64,000 bases of DNA from UBA1494_A sp963973975 (GTDB lineage: Bacteria > Bacteroidota > Bacteroidia > Flavobacteriales_E > Vicingaceae), in assembly GCA_963973975.1 (NCBI GenBank), contig CAXBCF010000004.1:1-64000 (forward strand), given 5' to 3'. Below, one piece after another: positions 9,701 through 18,311 of the stretch (its first letter is position 1; every line of letters starts with the position of its first letter). The notes under the pieces were generated by a model. That model made no database searches, was not told where the DNA came from, and worked only from the letters and a program-made list of their open reading frames with translations. The position numbers and the translations under genes were made by a program.

Positions 9701-9891
9701 AAATTCAAACAGCATGTGCTTCTGCTTGTCCTACAAATGCAATTACATTTGGAGATTTAAATGATGAAGCGAGTGCAGTTTTAGCAAATACTACAAGCTC
9801 AAGAGCTTATAGAGTAGTTGAAGAAATTGGAACACAAAATAATGTATATTACCAAGTTAAGGTTAGAAATACAGAAAATAATATTGCTTAA
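6778..9891 (+). CDS. actB: Alternative complex III subunit ActB, iron-sulfur protein with molybdopterin-oxidoreductase-like domain
   Basis: 1037 residues. A twin-arginine motif (SRRDFLK, R51-R52) is followed by a hydrophobic stretch and a lipobox-like LAAC with Cys70, so export by Tat and lipid anchoring are likely. The central 700 residues resemble a molybdopterin oxidoreductase domain; in this family that domain carries no cofactor. The C-terminal ferredoxin-like region binds Fe-S clusters: CIGCGSC from Cys788, CQHCNHAPCETVCP, CIGTRYCANNCP, and CSMC...CASACP. Family knowledge predicts three [4Fe-4S] and one [3Fe-4S] cluster wiring quinol oxidation in ActC to the haems. Length and order are typical of Bacteroidota. 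Confidence 0.95.
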   Translation: MSTKNKYWKGVEELSNSDTFQETSKKEFAEYLPAEDFLADENLLADSKTSRRDFLKYLGFGVTAASLAACETPVNKVIPYLVKTDKINPGVASYFATSYFDGNDYADIVVKTREGRPISIEGNKKSPFTKGSINARVNSSVLSLYDEKRYRAPQIDGEQVTWDNFNADVKSALKSTLSKGGTVRILTNTKTSPTALKMLNDFAASNEQADIKHVAYDTISYSGMLEANKLSFGVETLPSYQFNKAKSIVSIGADFLSSFPSSLEITAQYVLGRKPENGWMSKHFQFESAMSLTGSNADVRVPIKPSEFGKVAVALYNQIASKTGGSKLSGSTTEYDAQIKAAADHLVAHKGASIVVSGSNDKDLQLVINGINNLLGNYEKTISLSQPNNLKKGLDGGMTQLIAEMKQGKVDVLIMSGVNPVYSLPKELNFSEAMDKVANTIVFSTRPTATSTKAKYIGAASHYLESWDDANPKKGHYAITQPTIRPLFSTMQFEECMLNWMDNSSSYYDFIRKYWEENLFTKQSASVLFNDFWNSTLNKGYFTLKAEESSEQSETKSFNADLASVASNLSKINSGVWELEFYQKVGIGDGSQAHNPWLQELPDPISKVTWDNYLAMNPNDAREQGFATEYGEQKNADTVNLTINGVVFENVPVIAQPGQKRGTLSVALGYGQTIGKQNEIIGFNFYPAMKLSNGQRAYATSDVSFEATDNDYQIATTQTHQTVMGRTSIVRETDLKTFKEGDKDKFNAPHILATHGGPKNVNDVDLWASHPVASAGHHWGMSIDLNTCIGCGSCVTACNAENNVPVVGKDEVRRSREMHWIRIDRYFSSSEEEFSKSERSYSKMEMPEDNPKVVHQPMMCQHCNHAPCETVCPVAATTHSNEGLNQMTYNRCIGTRYCANNCPYKVRRFNWFSYQNLDKFADLNPSQDDLGRMVLNPDVTVRARGVMEKCSMCAQRIQAGKLDAKKDGRPVKDGEIQTACASACPTNAITFGDLNDEASAVLANTTSSRAYRVVEEIGTQNNVYYQVKVRNTENNIA

Positions 9892-9902
9892 AATTAGATA
9901 GA

Positions 9903-11282
9903 ATGCATCAAGAAGCAGCGATTAGAGAACCTTTAATTTTAGGAGAAAAGTCCTACAGTCAAATTACAGATGACGTTTTAGCATCTGTAGTTGGGAAAGC
10001 GAACCGTTCATGGTGGATTGCCTTTGGCATCTCTGCCGTTATGGCCTTATGGGGAATTGGTTGTATTTTATACCTTTTAGGAACAGGAGTTGGAACTTGG
10101 GGTTTGAACAAAACAGTTGGTTGGGCCTGGGACATTACTAACTTCGTTTGGTGGGTTGGAATTGGTCACGCAGGAACTTTAATTTCAGCAGTATTATTAT
10201 TGTTTAGACAAAAATGGAGAATGGCAATTAACCGTTCTGCTGAAGCGATGACAATTTTTGCTGTAATGATGGCTGCAGTTTGGCCTGGTATTCACATGGG
10301 AAGAATTTGGCTAGCCTATTTTGTATTTCCATTGCCTAATCAATTTGGTTCTTTATGGGTGAATTTCAATTCTCCATTATTATGGGATGTATTTGCAATT
10401 AGTACTTATTTCTCTGTTTCATTGGTATTCTGGTACATCGGTTTAATTCCTGATTTTGCTACCATTAGAGATAAAGTTACTCAAGTTGTTCCTAAAAAAA
10501 TCTACGGACTTTTAAGTTTTGGATGGACTGGTAATGCAAAAGCTTGGAATCGTTTTGAAGAGATTTCATTGGTTTTAGCAGGTTTAGCAACACCTTTAGT
10601 ATTCTCTGTTCACTCTATTGTAAGTATGGACTTTGCAACCTCAATTATACCAGGTTGGCATACAACAATTTTCCCTCCTTACTTTGTTTCTGGAGCTGTT
10701 TTCTCAGGTTTTGCGATGGTGCAAACACTGTTAATCATCATGAGAAAAGTGATGAGCTTAGAAAATTATATTACCATTAAGCACATTGAATACATGAACA
10801 TTGTAATTATTGTTACAGGTTCTATCGTTGGAGTTGCTTATTTAACAGAGCTTTTTATCTCATGGTATTCAGGTGTTGAATACGAAGCTTATGCTTTTAT
10901 AAACAGAGCTACTGGGCCTTATTGGTGGGCATATTGGGCAATGATGATTTGTAACGTTGTTTCACCTCAGGTTTTTTGGTTTAAAAAATTGAGAACAAAC
11001 ATTATGTTTACATTTTTCATGTCGATTGTAGTTAACATTGGTATGTGGTTTGAGCGTTTTGTGATTATTGTGACTTCTTTGCATAGGGATTACCTCCCTT
11101 CAAGTTGGACAATGTTTCACCCAACATTCATTGACATTGGGTGCTTCATTGGAACAATCGGAATTTTCTTTGTGCTATTTTTATTGTTTGCGAGATTCTT
11201 CCCGGTTTTACCGTTGAATGAATTGAAAACAATATTAAAGTCATCAGGACAACAATATAAATCTAATAAAGAAGAGCATTAA
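9903..11282 (+). CDS. actC: Alternative complex III subunit ActC, NrfD/PsrC-like quinol-binding membrane protein
   Basis: 459 residues with about ten hydrophobic segments, e.g. WWIAFGISAVMALWGIGCIL and the NFVWWVGIGHAGTLISAVLL helix. The GHAGT and GIHMGR segments are typical of NrfD-like subunits that hold the quinol site. In this complex ActC oxidises menaquinol and hands electrons to the Fe-S clusters of ActB. It starts 11 nt after actB and ends 11 nt before actD, so the three are almost certainly co-transcribed. No missing or split parts were seen. Confidence 0.95.
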   Translation: MHQEAAIREPLILGEKSYSQITDDVLASVVGKANRSWWIAFGISAVMALWGIGCILYLLGTGVGTWGLNKTVGWAWDITNFVWWVGIGHAGTLISAVLLLFRQKWRMAINRSAEAMTIFAVMMAAVWPGIHMGRIWLAYFVFPLPNQFGSLWVNFNSPLLWDVFAISTYFSVSLVFWYIGLIPDFATIRDKVTQVVPKKIYGLLSFGWTGNAKAWNRFEEISLVLAGLATPLVFSVHSIVSMDFATSIIPGWHTTIFPPYFVSGAVFSGFAMVQTLLIIMRKVMSLENYITIKHIEYMNIVIIVTGSIVGVAYLTELFISWYSGVEYEAYAFINRATGPYWWAYWAMMICNVVSPQVFWFKKLRTNIMFTFFMSIVVNIGMWFERFVIIVTSLHRDYLPSSWTMFHPTFIDIGCFIGTIGIFFVLFLLFARFFPVLPLNELKTILKSSGQQYKSNKEEH

Positions 11283-11293
11283 TTTTTTCTGAA

Positions 11294-11821
11294 ATGGCAG
11301 GACATAAAATAATTTACGCAACTTACGACGATGATGTCGTTTTACTAAATGGAGCTAAGGACTTAGTTTCAAAAGGAGTTCATATTCGAGATGTTTTTTC
11401 TCCATTTCCAATACATGGAATTGATCCTGTAATTGGAATTAAACAGACCAGGTTAGCCATTTGTGCTTTTATCTATGGTTTAATCGGATTGACTTTGGCT
11501 TTGTCTGGAATGTACTATTTTATGATAGTTGATTGGCCAATGAACATTGGAGGAAAGCCAAATGATTTTTTCTATCAAAATATTCCTGCTTTTGTTCCAA
11601 TTACTTTTGAATTTACAGTATTGTTGGCAGCACATGGAATGGCATTGACTTACTTTATAAGAAACTGGACACTTCCTGGAGTTCAAGCTAGAAACCCTTA
11701 TCCTGAAACTACAAATGATCGATTTGTTATGGAAATACATCCTGATGAAAATGACATGTCTGTAGAAGAACTTTCTGAGCATTTAACAAGAACTGGAAGT
11801 ATAAGAATTGAAGAAAGATAA
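11294..11821 (+). CDS. actD: Alternative complex III subunit ActD (DUF3341)
   Basis: 175 residues. The N-terminus (AGHKIIYATYDDDVVLLNGAKDL) is the soluble part, and two membrane helices follow (about 55-80 and 95-120). PFPIHGID and the two-helix hairpin are typical of the DUF3341 family. It is a structural membrane subunit that contacts ActC and ActF; no cofactor ligands are visible. 11 nt after actC and 20 nt before actE. Confidence 0.93.
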   Translation: MAGHKIIYATYDDDVVLLNGAKDLVSKGVHIRDVFSPFPIHGIDPVIGIKQTRLAICAFIYGLIGLTLALSGMYYFMIVDWPMNIGGKPNDFFYQNIPAFVPITFEFTVLLAAHGMALTYFIRNWTLPGVQARNPYPETTNDRFVMEIHPDENDMSVEELSEHLTRTGSIRIEER

Positions 11822-11841
11822 CGGAATACAAGAAACTGAAG

Positions 11842-12474
11842 ATGAAAAAAGAAATGATTTCAATTAAAACACTTTTTACCATTGCAACAATTGCATTGGT
11901 TGCAGTTGCCTGTAAGGATCCTAATAGTCCTGGAGTAGAATACATGCCCGATATGTATCGTTCACCTGCGATTGAAGCTTATGTTGATTACAACTATCCT
12001 GATTCACTATCAGCTAGGTTAACTCCTGAGAATTCAATTGCAATGGGTTACATGCCATACACTTACGAAAATACTAATGAGGGGTATGAATTAGCAGGTG
12101 AAAACTTAAGCATACCAAGCGATATAGACCAAAAATATTTAGATCAAGGTAAAAAATTATATACTTCTTTTTGTGCTCATTGTCATGGAGCAAAAGGAGA
12201 TGGTAAAGGCTCTATTCAAAATGCAATATACGGGGCAGTTCCTTCTTATAAAGATGAAATACCAAATAGGAGAGGTGGCAGAACAATGAAGCAACTAACG
12301 GAAGGGCACATTTACCACACAATTATGTATGGATTAAATTCTATGGGACCGCACTCAAGTTTGATTAGAGAGCAAGACAGATGGAAAATAGTTGCTTATG
12401 TTCAAACCCTACAAGGAAAAGATCCGATTGGAGGCGAAGTAAAGATTGAAACGGAATCAGATACTTTAAATTAA
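11842..12474 (+). CDS. actE: Alternative complex III subunit ActE, monohaem cytochrome c lipoprotein
   Basis: 210 residues. A short signal sequence ends at a lipobox (VAVAC, Cys24), so the protein is probably lipid-anchored on the periplasmic side. One haem site, CAHCH (111-115), is followed by GAKGDGKG, a normal class I cytochrome c; NSMGPHSSL may supply the axial Met. ActE carries electrons next to ActA. An ATG four codons downstream (Met5) is an alternative start, but both leave the lipobox intact. 20 nt after actD and 39 nt before actF. Confidence 0.92.
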   Translation: MKKEMISIKTLFTIATIALVAVACKDPNSPGVEYMPDMYRSPAIEAYVDYNYPDSLSARLTPENSIAMGYMPYTYENTNEGYELAGENLSIPSDIDQKYLDQGKKLYTSFCAHCHGAKGDGKGSIQNAIYGAVPSYKDEIPNRRGGRTMKQLTEGHIYHTIMYGLNSMGPHSSLIREQDRWKIVAYVQTLQGKDPIGGEVKIETESDTLN

Positions 12475-12513
12475 GAGCTATATATTAGTAACATTAAAGA
12501 GAAAACTACGACA

Positions 12514-13704
12514 ATGGATTTTATTTTTTCAAAAAAGGCAAAAATTGGCTTTACAATCTTAATGGCAATTGGAATAATTGCAATGATTACAGGTTTTGCC
12601 AATGATACATCTGCGCATCATAATCGTTTTTGGGCGAACATGCTTGTAAACGGATTCTTCTTTTTTGCAATCAGTTTAGGAGCACTATTTTTTCTTGCAC
12701 TTCAATATGCTACTGAAGCGAGTTACATGGTGGCACTTAAACGTGTAATCGAAGGAATTTCTCAATATATTTTTGTAGGTTCTATTATCTTAATTGTTGT
12801 ATTTGCAGCAGGTAGTTTACATTTTCATCACTTATATCACTGGATGGATCCTGAAGTTTATGATATTAATTCAGAGCATTATGATGCTATAATTGCAGGA
12901 AAAGCAGCGTACTTAAATCAACCATTCTTTTGGTTTAGAACTTTATTGTACCTAGGAGTTTGGTGCTATTTTGCCCACCTTTTTAGAAAGAGATCCTTAG
13001 CAGAAGATCAAATCGGTGGTACAAAAATTCACCTTAAAAACATGACATTTGCAGCTATTTTCTTAGTGTTTTTTGCATTTACATCTTCATCCGCATCTTG
13101 GGATTGGATCATGTCAATCGACACACACTGGTTTAGTACATTGTTTGGTTGGTATGTGTTCTCAGGTATTTGGGTGAGTTTTATGATTTTCTTTGTACTT
13201 ATTTCAATTTGGTTGAGAAAAAAAGGATTTTTACCTTATGTGAATGACAGCCATATCCACGATGCTGGAAAATGGATGTTTGCGATTAGTTTCTTGTGGA
13301 CATACTTATGGTTTTCACAATTTATGTTGATATGGTATACCAATATTCCTGAGGAAGTAACTTACTACATTCAGAGGATTCAAGATTTTAAATGGTTGTT
13401 CTTCGGAATTTTCTTCACCAACTTCTTATTCCCAATGATTATTTTGATGTCAAGAGATGCAAAACGTCAAATTGGCTATTTGATTACAGTTGGAGTGATA
13501 ATTTTCATCGGACACTGGTTTGATGTTTACATGATGATTATACCTGGAAGTGTAGGTCATTTGAATTTCGGATTCATGGAAATAGGAATGTTTTTAGGAT
13601 TCTTAGGCTTGTTCTTATTTATTGTTTTTCGCTCTTTTGCAAAAGCACCAATGACTGTTAAAAATCATCCTTATCTTGAGGAAAGCAAACATTTACATAT
13701 CTAA
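12514..13704 (+). CDS. actF: Alternative complex III subunit ActF, second NrfD-like membrane protein
   Basis: 396 residues with about ten membrane helices, e.g. IGFTILMAIGIIAMITGF near the start and FGFMEIGMFLGFLGLFLFIV near the end. Conserved ActF-type features include SSSASWDWIMSIDTHWFSTL and LWFSQFMLIWYTNIPEE. The family has a putative proton half-channel but is not expected to bind quinol. Two NrfD-like subunits (ActC and ActF) are standard for this complex. It ends 14 nt before coxB, consistent with a functional unit joining complex III and the oxidase. Confidence 0.93.
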   Translation: MDFIFSKKAKIGFTILMAIGIIAMITGFANDTSAHHNRFWANMLVNGFFFFAISLGALFFLALQYATEASYMVALKRVIEGISQYIFVGSIILIVVFAAGSLHFHHLYHWMDPEVYDINSEHYDAIIAGKAAYLNQPFFWFRTLLYLGVWCYFAHLFRKRSLAEDQIGGTKIHLKNMTFAAIFLVFFAFTSSSASWDWIMSIDTHWFSTLFGWYVFSGIWVSFMIFFVLISIWLRKKGFLPYVNDSHIHDAGKWMFAISFLWTYLWFSQFMLIWYTNIPEEVTYYIQRIQDFKWLFFGIFFTNFLFPMIILMSRDAKRQIGYLITVGVIIFIGHWFDVYMMIIPGSVGHLNFGFMEIGMFLGFLGLFLFIVFRSFAKAPMTVKNHPYLEESKHLHI

Positions 13705-13718
13705 ATAGTTAATAAAAA

Positions 13719-14747
13719 ATGATGACTTTACTTATTTTAGTTGCTGTATTAATTGGCATTATTGCCCTCTCAAAGGTCATTAAGGTTCTTGAACTCAGCA
13801 GTAATCTTAAAGGTGAAAATTCTTACAACATCACCGATCGTGAGAACAGATTTCAGGCAGGCTTAATGCCTATTTTTCTAGTAGTTTATTTTGCCTTTAT
13901 TATTTGGCAAGTAGTTGCTTGGGGAGACAGAATGTTGCCTGTTGCGGCTTCAGAACATGGTGTTGTAATTGATAACTTAATGGATACTACATGGATTATA
14001 ATTATTCCTGTATTTATTTTTACACACATATTACTTTTTATGTTTGCGTGGAAATATGCGTACAATAAAAATAGAAAAGCTCAATTTTTTTCTCACAGCA
14101 ATAAATTAGAGGTGCTTTGGACTACAATTCCTGCATTAGTTCTATTGATTTTAATTTTATACGGATTGAGTATATGGAACAATGTTATGGAGCCTTTAAC
14201 AGCTGATGATGATCCAATAGAAATTGAATTGTATGCAAGACAGTTTGACTGGACAGCAAGGTATCCAGGTGAAGATGGAATTTTCGGAGATGCAAATGTT
14301 CGCTTCATAGAAGGAGTCAATATTCTTGGAATGGATTCTACCGATGAAAATGGATGGGACGATAAATATGTAAAAGCAGAATTTCATATTCCGGTAAATA
14401 AGCCTGTTCAATTTTATTTCAGAGCGCAAGATGTAATTCATAGCGCTTTCATGCCACATTTTAGAGCTCAAATGAACTGTGTTCCTGGAATGACTACACG
14501 TTTTAATTTTGTCCCAAATAAGACAACTAAAGAAATGCAGGAGATTACAGGCAATCCTGATTTTCAGTATTACTTATTGTGTAATAAAATCTGTGGTGCA
14601 GCTCATTACAACATGAAAATGGAAATCATTGTTGAATCAGAAGAAGATTACTATCAATGGTTAAATGAACAAAAACAATTTTTGGCAGTAGATGGTTATT
14701 CTAAAAGTGAAAAAGGACTTGCAAAGTCTGAAGTTGATTTAAAATAA
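13719..14747 (+). CDS. coxB: Cytochrome c oxidase subunit II with CuA site
   Basis: 342 residues. There is an extra N-terminal helix (LLILVAVLIGIIALSKVI) and two to three further membrane helices, then a periplasmic cupredoxin domain. All CuA ligands are visible: His241 (DVIHSAF), Cys288 and Cys292 (CNKIC), His296 and Met299. The usual Glu between the two Cys is Lys290, which is tolerable because that position binds through its backbone. The start could be either of two adjacent ATGs (13719 or 13722). It follows actF by 14 nt and precedes coxA. Confidence 0.95.
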   Translation: MMTLLILVAVLIGIIALSKVIKVLELSSNLKGENSYNITDRENRFQAGLMPIFLVVYFAFIIWQVVAWGDRMLPVAASEHGVVIDNLMDTTWIIIIPVFIFTHILLFMFAWKYAYNKNRKAQFFSHSNKLEVLWTTIPALVLLILILYGLSIWNNVMEPLTADDDPIEIELYARQFDWTARYPGEDGIFGDANVRFIEGVNILGMDSTDENGWDDKYVKAEFHIPVNKPVQFYFRAQDVIHSAFMPHFRAQMNCVPGMTTRFNFVPNKTTKEMQEITGNPDFQYYLLCNKICGAAHYNMKMEIIVESEEDYYQWLNEQKQFLAVDGYSKSEKGLAKSEVDLK

Positions 14748-14797
14748 CTATCATTATATTACTTTTAATTACAAATAGAAACTAAATTTTAAGGGGA

Positions 14798-16579
14798 ATG
14801 TCAGCAACAGCTCATCATCAAGATAACGATTTCTTATTCAAATACATATTTAGTACAGATCATAAAATGATTGCCAAGCAATTTTTCTTGACAGGCTCAA
14901 TTATGGGTCTTATAGGAATGTTGATGTCTACTATTTTTAGATTGCAATTAGGTTATCCTGGAGAGAGTTTTGCTTTCTTAGAGCCAATTCTTGGAAGTTG
15001 GGCACCCGATGGAGTTTTAACTCCAGACAAGTACTTGGCATTAGTTACACTTCACGGAACCATCATGGTTTTCTTTCTCTTGACAGCAGGTTTAAGCGGA
15101 ACCTTTAGTAACTTATTAATTCCACTTCAGTTGGGAGCAAGAGATATGGCTTCAGGCTTTATGAATTTGCTTTCTTATTGGTTTTTCTTCTTATCATCTT
15201 GTGTTATGATTGCATCACTTTTTGTTGAAGGAGGTCCAGCATCTGGTGGATGGACAATTTATCCTCCTTTGAGTGCTTTACCACAAGCAATTCCAGGTTC
15301 TGGAATGGGAATGACACTTTGGATTATCTCAATGGCTCTGTTTATTGTATCATCCTTGTTGGGAAGTTTGAATTACATTGTAACAGTTTTCAATCTTAGA
15401 ACAAAAGGGATGACAATGACAAGAATGCCTTTAACAATTTGGGCTTTCTTAATCACAGCTGTACTTGGAGTTCTTTCATTTCCTGTTCTTTTTTCAGCTG
15501 TTTTACTTTTATTCTTCGATCGTAGTTTTGGAACAAGTTTTTACTTATCTGACATTTACATAGCAGGTAGCGCTTTAGAAGTTGATGGAGGTAGTCCAAT
15601 TCTTTACGAACATTTATTCTGGTTTTTAGGTCACCCTGAAGTATACATTATTTTATTACCTGCCTTAGGAATTACATCTGAAGTTGTAGCAACTAGCTCA
15701 CGTAAACCAATTTTTGGCTACAGAGCGATGATTGGTTCTATTTTAGCAATTGCATTTATTTCTTTTTTGGTATGGGGACACCATATGTTTGTTACAGGGA
15801 TGAATCCTTTCTTAGGTGCAGTATTTACTTTCACAACTTTACTTGTAGCAATTCCATCAGCAGTTAAAGTGTTTAACTACATAACTACTATTTGGAAGGG
15901 GAATATTAAGTTTACTCCTGCCATGTTGTTTGCTATTGGTTTAGTATCAACATTTATAACAGGAGGTCTTACAGGTATAATTCTTGGTGACTCAGCATTA
16001 GACATTAATGTTCACGATACTTACTTTGTTGTTGGTCACTTCCACATTGTGATGGGCTTGTCTGGAACTTTCGGAATGATCAGTGGAATTTATCATTGGT
16101 TTCCTAAAATGTTTGGTAGGATGATGGATAAAAATCTCGGTTTCATTCACTTCTGGACAACAATTATTGCAGCTTATGGAGTTTTTTTTCCGATGCACTT
16201 TCTAGGTTTAGCAGGTGTTCCAAGAAGGTATTATGCAAATACTGAATTTCCAATGTTCGATAACATGTATGATATCAATGAAATTGTAACAATTTTTGCG
16301 ATTTTAGCTGCTTTCTCTCAACTGTTTTTCATATTCAATGTATTCTATAGTATTTTTAGAGGGCCAAAAGCACCTCAAAATCCTTGGAGATCAAATACAT
16401 TAGAGTGGACAACACCAGTTGAGCACATTCATGGTAATTGGCCAGGAGAAATTCCTGAAGTTCACAGATGGCCTTACGATTATAGCAAAGTTGACGCTAA
16501 TGGGGACTTTGTTGGCGGAGAAGATTTTACACCTCAAACCGTTCCATTGAGAGAGGGTGAGGAGGATGAGAACCACTAA
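14798..16579 (+). CDS. coxA: Cytochrome c oxidase subunit I
   Basis: 593 residues and twelve or more membrane helices. Haem and copper ligands are present: the His in TLHGTIM, the His-Tyr pair in GHPEVYIILLPA, the CuB pair in VWGHHMF, and the two His in VVGHFHIVMG. The Glu of GHPEVY indicates an A-type oxidase with a D-channel. It reduces O2 with electrons delivered through CuA and pumps protons. Last gene of the act-cox operon; no subunit III gene follows within the window. The stop is followed by a strong hairpin. Confidence 0.96.
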   Translation: MSATAHHQDNDFLFKYIFSTDHKMIAKQFFLTGSIMGLIGMLMSTIFRLQLGYPGESFAFLEPILGSWAPDGVLTPDKYLALVTLHGTIMVFFLLTAGLSGTFSNLLIPLQLGARDMASGFMNLLSYWFFFLSSCVMIASLFVEGGPASGGWTIYPPLSALPQAIPGSGMGMTLWIISMALFIVSSLLGSLNYIVTVFNLRTKGMTMTRMPLTIWAFLITAVLGVLSFPVLFSAVLLLFFDRSFGTSFYLSDIYIAGSALEVDGGSPILYEHLFWFLGHPEVYIILLPALGITSEVVATSSRKPIFGYRAMIGSILAIAFISFLVWGHHMFVTGMNPFLGAVFTFTTLLVAIPSAVKVFNYITTIWKGNIKFTPAMLFAIGLVSTFITGGLTGIILGDSALDINVHDTYFVVGHFHIVMGLSGTFGMISGIYHWFPKMFGRMMDKNLGFIHFWTTIIAAYGVFFPMHFLGLAGVPRRYYANTEFPMFDNMYDINEIVTIFAILAAFSQLFFIFNVFYSIFRGPKAPQNPWRSNTLEWTTPVEHIHGNWPGEIPEVHRWPYDYSKVDANGDFVGGEDFTPQTVPLREGEEDENH

Positions 16580-16603
16580 AGAAATTTATACTAATCTTTA
16601 TAG

Positions 16604-16634
16604 AATGTCCTTAACTTTGTTAAGGACATTTTTT
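16604..16634 (+). terminator. Strong hairpin terminator closing the act-cox operon
   Basis: AATGTCCTTAAC (16604-16615) and GTTAAGGACATT (16619-16630) form a perfect 12-bp stem with a TTT loop, followed by a T-run to 16634. It ends on the base before the ATG of the next gene. Its loop region also spells TAACTTTG (16612-16619), a perfect promoter box. Confidence 0.8.
16612..16619 (+). promoter_or_regulatory. Promoter -7 box embedded in the terminator hairpin
   Basis: TAACTTTG is an exact TAnnTTTG match, 15 nt before the ATG at 16635. Other boxes in this window lie 15-24 nt before their ATGs, so the spacing fits well. No clear -33 TTTG is present; TTTA at 16585 is spaced 23 nt away. Confidence 0.4.
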
Positions 16635-17273
16635 ATGCGAAATACTTTATACTTCAAATTTTTCATTTTTCTCTTTTCAGTGGCTAGTTCAACTACTGGT
16701 TTTGCTCAAAAATTTGAAAATGAAATTAAAGAAGCACTAAAATCTGAACCTAGATTTGAATTGCGTTTGGATTCTAGAAATTCTTTTATTAGTACAACTA
16801 GGGTTAAAGTTTTTGGTATTAAAGCAGGAGTTCAATATGATAACAAATTAAGCTTTGGTTTGGGCTATAATTTCTTGCTTTCTGGTATCACGGATTTTGT
16901 GTGGGTAAATGATCAATTGATTGAAGGAGAACTTAAGTTTAGAATGCTTACGCCTTATTTAGAGTACATATTTTATAGAGATCAAAAGTGGGAGCTATCA
17001 ATTCCAGTCCAATTTGGTTTAGGAAATTCTTTTTATGAAAATGTTCAACCAGAAGCTCCAGCTAAATTCAACCAGCAATTTGTAATAAGTTATGAGCCGG
17101 CAATCACATTTCAATATAGAATATTGCGTTACTTTGGGGTTGGTATGGGAGTTGGCTATCGTTTAATGTTAAAGCCAAACACCGAAGTTGACGAGAAATT
17201 TACAGCTCCTGTTTACCTGTTTAAATTTAAATTGTATTTTGAAGACTTATTGAATGACATTAAATCAAAATAA
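16635..17273 (+). CDS. Predicted outer-membrane beta-barrel protein, unknown function
   Basis: 212 residues from the ATG at 16635. The frame is open back to 16557 inside coxA, but only the later start gives a clean signal peptide (MRNTLYFKFFIFLFSVASS... ending GFAQ). The mature part has alternating hydrophobic beta strands (FGIKAGVQYDNKLSFGLGYN, ELSIPVQFGLGNSFY, YFGVGMGVGYRLML) typical of an 8-10-strand porin-like barrel. No named family is recognised. It sits between coxA and ruvB (12 nt gap), so it may be the first gene of a unit with ruvB and queG. The start codon directly abuts a terminator T-run. Confidence 0.75.
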   Translation: MRNTLYFKFFIFLFSVASSTTGFAQKFENEIKEALKSEPRFELRLDSRNSFISTTRVKVFGIKAGVQYDNKLSFGLGYNFLLSGITDFVWVNDQLIEGELKFRMLTPYLEYIFYRDQKWELSIPVQFGLGNSFYENVQPEAPAKFNQQFVISYEPAITFQYRILRYFGVGMGVGYRLMLKPNTEVDEKFTAPVYLFKFKLYFEDLLNDIKSK

Positions 17274-17285
17274 AGTTCCAGTTGT

Positions 17286-18311
17286 ATGAATGACCATCTA
17301 AATCCAAATTTAAACGATAATCTCCCTGAAGAGCGTGAAATTGAAAGAGCATTGCGCCCCCTTAGTTTCGAGGATTTTACTGGTCAATTCAATGTGGTTG
17401 ATAACCTTAGAATTTTTGTTGAGGCTGCAAAAAAGAGAGGAGAAGCATTGGACCATGTTTTATTACATGGTCCTCCTGGTTTAGGTAAAACTACTTTGGC
17501 AAATATTATCTCTAATGAATTGGACGTTGCTTTTCGAGTTACATCAGGACCTGTAATGGAAAAACCTGCAGATTTAGCAGGACTATTAACAAACTTAGAT
17601 GAAGGTGATGTATTATTTATTGATGAAATTCATCGTTTAAGCCCTGTTGTGGAAGAGTATTTGTATTCTGCCATGGAAGATTACAAGATTGACATTATGA
17701 TTGATTCAGGGCCTAATGCTCGGAGTGTGCAGATTAAACTGAATCCTTTTACTTTGATTGGAGCAACAACGCGAGCAGGATTGCTTACTTCACCTTTAAG
17801 AGCTCGATTTGGAATCAATTTGAGGTTGGAGTACTACGACAAAGATTTATTGGCTCAGATCGTTCAGCGTTCTGCTGAAATACTTGAAGTAGCCATTAAA
17901 AATGATGCAGCATTAGAAATCGCTGGAAGAAGCAGAGGAACTCCGAGAATTGTGAATTCTCTTTTGCGAAGAGTAAGAGACTTTGCACAAATTAAAGGAG
18001 ATGGCAACATTGATTTAAAAATTGCGAATCATGCTTTAAAAGCATTGAATGTAGATAAACACGGTCTCGACGAGATGGATAATCGAATCTTAATCACCAT
18101 AATTGACAAATTTAAAGGTGGCCCTGTTGGATTAACTACCATTGCAACTGCGGTTGGCGAACAAGCAGGGACAATTGAAGAAGTTTACGAACCATTTTTA
18201 ATCAAAGAAGGGTTTTTGGCAAGAACTCCACGTGGTAGAGAAGCCACAGATCTTGCTTACAAACACTTGGGTAGAATTAACGATAGAGATAAAGGAACAC
18301 TCTTTGGCTAA
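17286..18311 (+). CDS. ruvB: Holliday junction DNA helicase RuvB
   Basis: 341 residues, normal length. The AAA+ core shows Walker A GPPGLGKT (62-69), Walker B LFIDEIHR, and sensor motifs GATTRAG and RGTPRI. The C-terminal winged helix includes VGLTTIATAVGEQAGTIEEV. RuvB forms the hexameric motor that drives branch migration of Holliday junctions with RuvA; ruvA is not in this window. It follows the barrel gene by 12 nt, and its last codons overlap the start of queG. Confidence 0.97.
   Translation: MNDHLNPNLNDNLPEEREIERALRPLSFEDFTGQFNVVDNLRIFVEAAKKRGEALDHVLLHGPPGLGKTTLANIISNELDVAFRVTSGPVMEKPADLAGLLTNLDEGDVLFIDEIHRLSPVVEEYLYSAMEDYKIDIMIDSGPNARSVQIKLNPFTLIGATTRAGLLTSPLRARFGINLRLEYYDKDLLAQIVQRSAEILEVAIKNDAALEIAGRSRGTPRIVNSLLRRVRDFAQIKGDGNIDLKIANHALKALNVDKHGLDEMDNRILITIIDKFKGGPVGLTTIATAVGEQAGTIEEVYEPFLIKEGFLARTPRGREATDLAYKHLGRINDRDKGTLFG

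Noticed and set aside
16557..16634. Longer barrel gene starting within coxA
   Set aside because: The extra residues would run through the terminator hairpin and precede a clean signal peptide at 16635.
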